Shown one piece after another: positions 1 to 4,630 of a stretch of 7,434 nucleotides of DNA (positions are counted from its first letter, which is position 1; each line of letters starts with the position of its first letter). Below the pieces are notes generated by a model. The model worked only from the letters and a program-made list of their open reading frames with translations. It searched no databases and was not told where the DNA came from. The DNA comes from a bacterium (lineage in GTDB: Bacteria > Pseudomonadota > Gammaproteobacteria > Burkholderiales > Methylophilaceae): assembly GCA_027310505.1 (NCBI GenBank), contig DAIDAS010000200.1, positions 1 through 7,434 of the forward strand, read 5' to 3'. A program made the translations under genes and the position numbers.

Positions 1-656
1 GTACTTGACACCAGTCCGCCGAGAAAGCCCAGCAAGGGTGCGCCGTAACGCTGCCCGACCAGTCGCAGGGCGACGTACCCGGCCAGGCTGACACCCGAAA
101 TCAGTACCACCATCAACCAGGTCTGGTAAGGGTTGAATGCCGCATACGGGCCATAATCACGATTGGGCAGGACAGGCAGCACAACAAAAGAAAGTACGGC
201 AAATTGCAGGATGGATTGCAGGTCGCGCCGCGTCAGATTCTTGCTCATGCTTTGCAGTTCCGGCTTGAAGTGCAGCAGCACCGTGGTCACGATGGCCAGC
301 ATGATAGCGAGCGTACTATAGCCGTACCAGACCACCGCGCCCAGGCCAAAACACAGCATCAACGCCGCTTGCGTGGTGGTACCGGGGTCATCTTCGTTAT
401 CTTCGCCCACATACGCACCAATGATGATGGCAGCCACACCGACAAACCCCACAACCAGTATCCAGGGCGAGCCTGCGCTTTCCGCCAGCAGCGCCAGCAG
501 CGTCCCCAGTAGCGCCACCAGGGCAAATGTACGCAGCCCGGCCTTGGCCGCAGGGCTACGTTCACGCTCAAGCCCGATCAGCAACCCCAGTGCAAGGCTG
601 GTGGTAAAAGCCGGCAGGTATGCCAGACTTTCACCCTGCAGCAACAATTCCTTCAT
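1..656 (-). CDS. MgtC/SapB-DUF4010 family membrane protein, N-terminal half (runs off the left edge)
   Basis: Reading the minus strand from ATG at 656-654 gives an open frame of 218 codons with no stop before the window edge, so the C-terminus is missing. The protein is very hydrophobic, with likely membrane segments near residues 14-30, 42-58, 64-82, 97-112, 114-130, 150-164 and 179-198. Residues 21-53 carry the MgtC/SapB pattern (GLLIGLERE at 24-32, then KAGLRTFALVALLGTL). The later part, ending GAPLLGFLGGLVSS, resembles the start of the DUF4010 domain; such two-domain proteins are usually somewhat over 400 residues, so about half is visible. The start is well fixed: an in-frame TGA lies at 663-665, and a GGTGA ribosome-binding match (663-667, minus strand) sits 6 bases upstream. 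It is divergent from pstS. MgtC-domain proteins are linked to Mg2+ limitation and virulence in some bacteria, but this two-domain branch has no settled function, so no gene symbol is given. Confidence 0.86.
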   Translation of the reverse strand, partial: MKELLLQGESLAYLPAFTTSLALGLLIGLERERSPAAKAGLRTFALVALLGTLLALLAESAGSPWILVVGFVGVAAIIIGAYVGEDNEDDPGTTTQAALMLCFGLGAVVWYGYSTLAIMLAIVTTVLLHFKPELQSMSKNLTRRDLQSILQFAVLSFVVLPVLPNRDYGPYAAFNPYQTWLMVVLISGVSLAGYVALRLVGQRYGAPLLGFLGGLVSS

Positions 657-739
657 GACCCGTCACCCATCAAAATTTCATCACGATCATGGTAGTCGTT
701 TCTTCCGCAATGACAACCATCACTTAGGAATTACGGGGG

Positions 740-757
740 TTTTCATAAAAGTGTCAT
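740..757 (+). promoter_or_regulatory. Pho box (PhoB operator) of the pst operon
   Basis: Two 7-base direct repeats, TTTTCAT (740-746) and GTGTCAT (751-757), are separated by AAAA, with AATT following. This matches the PhoB box layout of two CTGTCAT-like repeats with a 4-base AT-rich spacer; the first repeat differs at two positions and the second at one. It lies 60 bases upstream of the pstS ATG, the expected place for an activator site replacing a -35 element. By family knowledge, phosphorylated PhoB would bind here in phosphate starvation. The site is 83 bases from the start of the divergent MgtC/DUF4010 gene and might influence it too, but nothing in the sequence shows that. Confidence 0.82.
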
Positions 758-767
758 AATTACGGAA

Positions 768-773
768 TAGCAT
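768..773 (+). promoter_or_regulatory. Probable -10 element of the PhoB-dependent pstS promoter
   Basis: TAGCAT matches TATAAT at four of six positions and begins after a 10-base gap from the end of the second Pho repeat, the spacing typical of PhoB-activated sigma-70 promoters. No good -35 hexamer is needed or seen. Transcription would then begin near 780, giving a leader of roughly 38 bases before pstS. The start site is inferred. Confidence 0.55.
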
Positions 774-817
774 CCCAGCTTCGTAGACCTTTTTCGTAAA
801 CCTTCCTGGAGTAACAG

Positions 818-1864
818 ATGCGAAACATCACCCGTGCATTGACCGGCGCCGTTGCGGCCGCAGGCCTTGTGTTTGCCATGTCCGCCCAAGCCGTTGACAT
901 CACCGGCGCCGGCGCGACTTTCCCTTACCCGATCTATGCCAAGTGGGCCGAAGCCTATAACGCAAAAACCGGCGTGAAGCTGAACTATCAGTCGATCGGT
1001 TCCGGCGGTGGCATCAAGCAGATCCAGAACAAGACCGTGAACTTCGGCGCATCCGACAAGCCACTGACCGAAGCCGAACTGTCCAAGGACGGCCTGATGC
1101 AGTTCCCGACCGTTGTTGGCGGCGTGGTGCCCGTGTACAACGTCGAAGGCGTTGCTTCCGGCAAGCTGCGTCTGAACGGCGAAGTGCTGGCCAATATCTT
1201 CCTGAAGAAAATCACCAAGTGGGATGATGCTGCCATCAAGGCACTGAACCCGGGCGTGGCACTGCCTTCCGCAGCAATCACCGTCGTACACCGTTCCGAT
1301 GGTTCCGGCACCACCTTCAATTTCGCCAACTACCTGACCAAGGTCAGCGAAGAATGGAAGACCAAGGTTGGCGCAGATACCTCCGTTGCCTGGCCGGCTG
1401 GCGTGGGTGGCAAGGGTAACGAAGGCGTGGCCTCTTACGTTCAGCGCATCAAGGGTTCGATCGGTTACGTGGAATACGCCTATGCCAAGCAAAACGGCAT
1501 GTCGGTGGCTACCATGCAGAACCGTGAAGGCGAATTCGTGAAGCCGAGCTATGACAGCTTCCGCGCTGCCGCCAAGTACGCCGAATGGGAAAAGGCTCCT
1601 GGCTTTTACGAAATCATCACCAACGAACCCGGCAAGGAATCCTGGCCGATCGCTGCTGCCACTTTCATCCTGATGCACAAGTCGCAGGACAACCCGGCTG
1701 CCGCCAAGGAAGTTCTCAACTTCTTCAACTTTGGTTACACTGAAGGCGACAAGATGGCTGAGAAGCTTGACTACGTGGCACTGCCGGACAACGTGGTCAA
1801 ACTGATCCAGAACCACTGGAGCAATAGCATCAAGGCCAAGGACGGCGCCGCAGTCTGGAAGTAA
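818..1864 (+). CDS. pstS: Periplasmic phosphate-binding protein PstS
   Basis: PstS is the substrate-binding subunit of the Pst ABC importer; it captures inorganic phosphate in the periplasm and delivers it to PstC/PstA. The 348-residue product is close to the usual length of about 345. Residues 1-25 form a Sec signal peptide (basic MRNITR, hydrophobic core, SAQA), with cleavage likely after A25. The mature protein opens VDITGAGATFPYPIY. Family phosphate-ligand motifs are visible: GAGATF (30-35), GSGGG (61-65), GASDKPL (77-83) and the RSDGSGTT loop (159-166), followed by GGKGNEGV (197-204) and GSIGYVEY (213-220). The start is supported by GGAG at 808-811, 6 bases upstream. It is the first gene of the operon, directly behind the Pho box, and is followed by a strong hairpin that may keep its mRNA more abundant than that of pstCAB. 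Nothing looks truncated or altered. Confidence 0.98.
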   Translation: MRNITRALTGAVAAAGLVFAMSAQAVDITGAGATFPYPIYAKWAEAYNAKTGVKLNYQSIGSGGGIKQIQNKTVNFGASDKPLTEAELSKDGLMQFPTVVGGVVPVYNVEGVASGKLRLNGEVLANIFLKKITKWDDAAIKALNPGVALPSAAITVVHRSDGSGTTFNFANYLTKVSEEWKTKVGADTSVAWPAGVGGKGNEGVASYVQRIKGSIGYVEYAYAKQNGMSVATMQNREGEFVKPSYDSFRAAAKYAEWEKAPGFYEIITNEPGKESWPIAAATFILMHKSQDNPAAAKEVLNFFNFGYTEGDKMAEKLDYVALPDNVVKLIQNHWSNSIKAKDGAAVWK

Positions 1865-1905
1865 TGCAGACGGGGCACCGCAACAAGCCTAATCAATGAA
1901 GCAAA

Positions 1906-1930
1906 CGAGGGAGGGGCATCCCCTCTCTCG
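1906..1930 (+). terminator. Strong hairpin in the pstS-pstC gap; partial terminator or mRNA stabiliser
   Basis: Bases 1906-1916 pair with 1920-1930 to form an 11-bp stem (ten Watson-Crick pairs and one G-T pair at 1910/1926) around a CAT loop. There is no run of T after it, so it is not a classic intrinsic terminator. Its place between a binding-protein gene and the membrane-component genes is typical of elements that protect the upstream mRNA from 3' decay or cause partial read-through, giving more PstS than PstC, PstA and PstB. The stem ends 18 bases before the pstC ATG, so it might also limit ribosome access to pstC. The role is inference; the structure is seen directly. Confidence 0.72.
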
Positions 1931-1948
1931 TCATGACCGAGTACGACA

Positions 1949-2902
1949 ATGAGCGAACCAACGCTAAGAAATACCCAGGCCGTTCTGGACATACTTTTCC
2001 ACAACACCACCAGGCTGTTCGCCTTTATCGTGTTCATGCTGCTGTTCGGCATCATGGTCACCCTGACTGTCGCCAGTATTCCGGCGCTCCAAACTTTCGG
2101 TTTCCATTTTTTCACCAGTGACGCCTGGAATCCGGTCACGGTTGAATTCGGTGCACTAGTACCGATCATTGGCACAATTGCCACCTCTGTCATCGCCATG
2201 CTGATCGGCATCCCGGTCAGCTTCGGTATCGCGCTGTTCATCACAGAACTCTGCCCGCCCTGGCTCAAGCGCCCACTGGGCGTTGCCATCGAGCTTCTGG
2301 CCGGCATCCCCAGCATCATCTACGGCATGTGGGGGTTATTCGTATTCGCTCCATGGTTCGCAGACCATCTCGAACCATGGATCAACGACCACCTGGGCAA
2401 CCTGCCCATGATCGGGTCGCTGTTCCAGGGGCCGCCGATGGGTATCGGCATGCTCACCGCCGGCTTCATTCTGGCCATCATGGTCATCCCGTTCATCGCA
2501 TCGGTCATGCGCGACGTGTTCGAAATCGTGCCCTCCATGCTGAAAGAATCGGCCTACGGACTTGGCTCCACCACCTGGGAGGTGGTTTGGAATATCGTCC
2601 TGCCTTACACCAAGGTGGGGGTGGTCGGCGGCATCATGCTGGGCCTGGGTCGGGCATTGAGCGAGACCATGGCCGTCACCTTCGTGATCGGCAATGCTCA
2701 CGAACTTTCCACTTCGCTGCTGATGCCGGGCAATACCATTTCCTCGGCACTGGCCAACGAATTCACCGAGGCGGTAGGCGACATCTACTCCTCGTCCCTC
2801 ATTACGTTGGGCATGCTGCTGTTCGTCATCACCTTCATCGTGCTGGCGCTGGCTAAACTGCTGTTGATTCAACTCGCCGCAAAAGAAGGAAAAGAGGCAT
2901 GA
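1949..2902 (+). CDS. pstC: Phosphate ABC transporter permease PstC
   Basis: PstC is one of two inner-membrane permease subunits that form the phosphate channel with PstA. The product has 317 residues, near the family norm. Six membrane segments are apparent, near residues 24-46, 70-98, 110-134, 165-186, 224-247 and 283-308, with a periplasmic stretch at about 135-163. The binding-protein-dependent permease (EAA) loop that docks on the ATPase lies at about 199-225 (KESAYGLG, then IVLPYTKVGVVGG). The conserved motif GRALSETMAV (234-243) contains the charged Arg and Glu characteristic of PstC. The chosen ATG has only a weak ribosome site (CGAG, 1938-1941); an ATG at 1933 is in a different frame and encodes an unrelated shadow. 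The gene follows the hairpin after pstS, and its stop overlaps pstA by 4 bases (ATGA), implying translational coupling. A perfect inverted repeat lies inside the gene at 2350-2381. Confidence 0.97.
   Translation: MSEPTLRNTQAVLDILFHNTTRLFAFIVFMLLFGIMVTLTVASIPALQTFGFHFFTSDAWNPVTVEFGALVPIIGTIATSVIAMLIGIPVSFGIALFITELCPPWLKRPLGVAIELLAGIPSIIYGMWGLFVFAPWFADHLEPWINDHLGNLPMIGSLFQGPPMGIGMLTAGFILAIMVIPFIASVMRDVFEIVPSMLKESAYGLGSTTWEVVWNIVLPYTKVGVVGGIMLGLGRALSETMAVTFVIGNAHELSTSLLMPGNTISSALANEFTEAVGDIYSSSLITLGMLLFVITFIVLALAKLLLIQLAAKEGKEA
2350..2381 (+). repeat. Perfect 11-bp inverted repeat inside pstC
   Basis: TCCATGGTTCG (2350-2360) and CGAACCATGGA (2371-2381) are exact reverse complements separated by 10 bases. 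In mRNA this could form a stable hairpin within the codons for APWFADHLEPWIND (residues 134-147), the periplasmic stretch between membrane segments 3 and 4. Each arm contains the self-complementary CCATGG. The two Pro-Trp pairs in the protein explain some of the symmetry (CCATGG spans one, and sits beside the other in a different frame) but not the whole match. Function unknown; it may be chance. Confidence 0.8.
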
Positions 2903-3753
2903 TCGCATTAGACCAGAAACGTTATTTGCGCCGACGGATCCTCAATGCCTTCAATCTGTCGATTTCCATGCTTACGGTGTCTTTTGCACTGTTCTTTCTG
3001 GCATGGATCCTGTGGACATTGTTCAGCAACGGCCTCTCCCACATCGGGCTCAGCACCATCACCCAGATGACACCGCCGCCCGGCAGCAAGGGCGGCCTGC
3101 TCAACGCCATCGCCGGCAGCCTCTACATGGTCAGCATGGCCGTGCTGATCGGTACCCCGGTAGGCATACTGGCCGGCACCTACCTGGCCGAATTCGGTCG
3201 CAGCGGGTGGCTCGCCCCGACCACACGGTTCATCAACGACATCCTGCTTTCCGCCCCTTCCATCGTCATCGGCCTGTTCGTATATGAACTCGTCGTGCAC
3301 CGCATGGGGCATTTCTCCGGCTGGGCAGGTGCACTGGCACTGGCGCTGATCGTGCTGCCGGTCGTCGTGCGCACAACGGAAAACATGCTGCAGCTGGTAC
3401 CCAACAGCCTGCGAGAAGCTGCAGCCGCACTCGGCGCGCCGCAATGGAAGATCGTGGTCATGGTTTCCTACCGCGCGGCGCGTGCCGGCATGCTGACCGG
3501 TATCTTGCTGGCGGTAGCGCGCGTTTCCGGAGAAACTGCGCCGCTGCTGTTCACTGCCCTGAACAATCAATTCTGGAGCAATGACCTCAATGGCCCGATG
3601 TCCAGCCTGGCTGTGATCATCTTCCAGTTCGCCATGAGCCCATACGAAGATTGGCACCATCTGGCCTGGAGCGGTGCCCTGTTGATTACACTGTTTGTGC
3701 TTGGCCTGAATATCCTGGCACGCTCCATTTTCCGCAAGGGCAGCAACGAATAA
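2899..3753 (+). CDS. pstA: Phosphate ABC transporter permease PstA
   Basis: PstA is the second membrane permease of the Pst importer and pairs with PstC. The product has 284 residues, slightly short of the roughly 296 of the enterobacterial protein. Six membrane segments are likely, near residues 22-43, 72-96, 114-134, 141-160, 193-216 and 254-275. The ATPase-docking EAA loop is at 172-198 (REAAAALGAPQWKIVVM). The family motif RVSGETAPLLFT occurs at 208-219. The ATG overlaps the end of pstC (ATGA at 2899-2902) and has a purine-rich ribosome site, GGAAAAGAGG, just upstream inside pstC, so coupled translation is expected. Its TAA stop overlaps an in-frame candidate ATG for pstB at 3753. No anomaly seen. 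Confidence 0.97.
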   Translation: MIALDQKRYLRRRILNAFNLSISMLTVSFALFFLAWILWTLFSNGLSHIGLSTITQMTPPPGSKGGLLNAIAGSLYMVSMAVLIGTPVGILAGTYLAEFGRSGWLAPTTRFINDILLSAPSIVIGLFVYELVVHRMGHFSGWAGALALALIVLPVVVRTTENMLQLVPNSLREAAAALGAPQWKIVVMVSYRAARAGMLTGILLAVARVSGETAPLLFTALNNQFWSNDLNGPMSSLAVIIFQFAMSPYEDWHHLAWSGALLITLFVLGLNILARSIFRKGSNE

Positions 3754-3804
3754 TGACCCAAGTTCATCTGACGCCACCACATTTAATGCACCCTGAATAT
3801 CCAC

Positions 3805-3808
3805 AGGA
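3805..3808 (+). promoter_or_regulatory. Shine-Dalgarno site favouring the pstB start at 3816
   Basis: AGGA lies 7 bases before ATG at 3816. This supports the shorter PstB whose N-terminus, MSEANKISVKNLNFHYG, lines up with known PstB proteins. The competing in-frame ATG at 3753 overlaps the pstA stop and has only AAGGG 12 bases upstream. Confidence 0.6.
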
Positions 3809-3815
3809 ATCACAT

Positions 3816-4577
3816 ATGTCCGAAGCCAACAAGATTAGCGTGAAAAATCTGAATTTCCATTACGGAAATTTCCACGCACTGAAAAATATCAGCCTGGGTA
3901 TTCCGGACAATCGTGTAACAGCGTTCATCGGCCCGTCCGGTTGCGGAAAATCAACCCTGCTGCGCACCTTCAACCGCATGTACCAGCTGTACCCGAAGCA
4001 GGTCGCCACGGGTGAAATCATTCTGGACGGCGAGAATGTGCTTGACCCCAAGCAAGACCTCAACCTGTTGCGCGCCAAGGTCGGCATGGTGTTTCAGAAG
4101 CCGACGCCGTTCCCCATGTCCATCTACGACAACATTGCGTTCGGCATCAAGCTTTACGAGAACCTCAAGAAGACCGAACTGAACGACCGCGTAGAATGGG
4201 CGTTGCAAAAAGCCACGCTGTGGAACGAGGTGAAGGATAAGCTCGACCAGAGCGGCACCAGCCTTTCCGGCGGCCAGCAACAGCGCCTGTGCATCGCACG
4301 CGGCATTGCCGTCAGACCGGAAGTCCTGCTGCTGGACGAGCCGTGTTCCGCACTCGACCCGATCTCCACCGCGCGTATCGAAGAACTGATCCACGAGCTG
4401 AAGTCGGATTACACCATCGTCATCGTGACCCACAACATGCAGCAGGCAGCGCGGGTTTCCGACTACACGGCCTACATGTACCTGGGCGAACTGATCGAGT
4501 TCGGTGTAACCGACATGATGTTCACCAAGCCCTCGCGTCGCGAAACCGAAGACTACATCACCGGCAAGTTCGGCTAA
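3816..4577 (+). CDS. pstB: Phosphate-import ATP-binding protein PstB
   Basis: PstB is the cytoplasmic ATPase that powers phosphate import through PstC/PstA. From ATG 3816 it has 253 residues, close to the usual 257. All nucleotide-binding motifs are intact: Walker A GPSGCGKST (39-47), Q-loop Q94 in VFQKPTPFPM, ABC signature LSGGQQQR (150-157), Walker B VLLLDEP (170-176, catalytic E175), D-loop SALD (178-181) and switch H206 in VTHNMQQAAR. KPTPFPMSIYDN is typical of PstB rather than other ABC ATPases. Start choice: 3816 has a good ribosome site and matches the family N-terminus. ATG 3753 would add 21 residues (MTQVHLTPPHLMHPEYPQES then H) and overlaps the pstA TAA by one base, so it remains possible; the still longer frame from 3651 lies inside pstA and is unlikely. 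pstA and pstB are co-transcribed. In many genomes phoU follows pstB; here mgtA does. Confidence 0.96.
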   Translation: MSEANKISVKNLNFHYGNFHALKNISLGIPDNRVTAFIGPSGCGKSTLLRTFNRMYQLYPKQVATGEIILDGENVLDPKQDLNLLRAKVGMVFQKPTPFPMSIYDNIAFGIKLYENLKKTELNDRVEWALQKATLWNEVKDKLDQSGTSLSGGQQQRLCIARGIAVRPEVLLLDEPCSALDPISTARIEELIHELKSDYTIVIVTHNMQQAARVSDYTAYMYLGELIEFGVTDMMFTKPSRRETEDYITGKFG

Positions 4578-4630
4578 ACACCGCTCCCATGGGCGCGTCA
4601 CCATCGTCCGGCTGACAACCCGACTCGCCG

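Noticed and set aside
686..716. A possible minus-strand promoter for the MgtC/DUF4010 gene: TTGTCA (711-716) and CATGAT (686-691)
   Set aside because: The spacer is 19 bases and the -10 matches only four of six positions; too weak to annotate, though some promoter must lie in this gap.
710..727. A TTGTCAT half-site on the minus strand that might be a second Pho box for the divergent gene
   Set aside because: The partner repeat at the required spacing (CTAAGTG) matches poorly, so only one half is present.
743..1816. A 357-codon open frame on the minus strand, antisense to pstS
   Set aside because: It lies wholly opposite a clear pstS, ends inside the Pho box, and its translation shows no recognisable domain. 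Long antisense frames are expected opposite codon-biased GC-rich genes.
1933..2121. A 62-codon + strand frame starting just before pstC
   Set aside because: It is out of frame with pstC, which covers nearly all of it, and its His/Arg-rich translation resembles no known leader; it has no ribosome site.
3852..3870. A 7-bp inverted repeat (AATTTCC/GGAAATT) early in pstB, flanked by two copies of TGAAAAAT
   Set aside because: These bases encode the strongly conserved PstB segment KNLNFHYGNFHALKN; the repeated Lys-Asn and Asn-Phe explain the pattern.
4578..4630. CCCATGGG palindrome and CGGC/GCCG arms in the pstB-mgtA gap as a terminator
   Set aside because: The stems are only a few base pairs or have a long loop, and no T tract follows.
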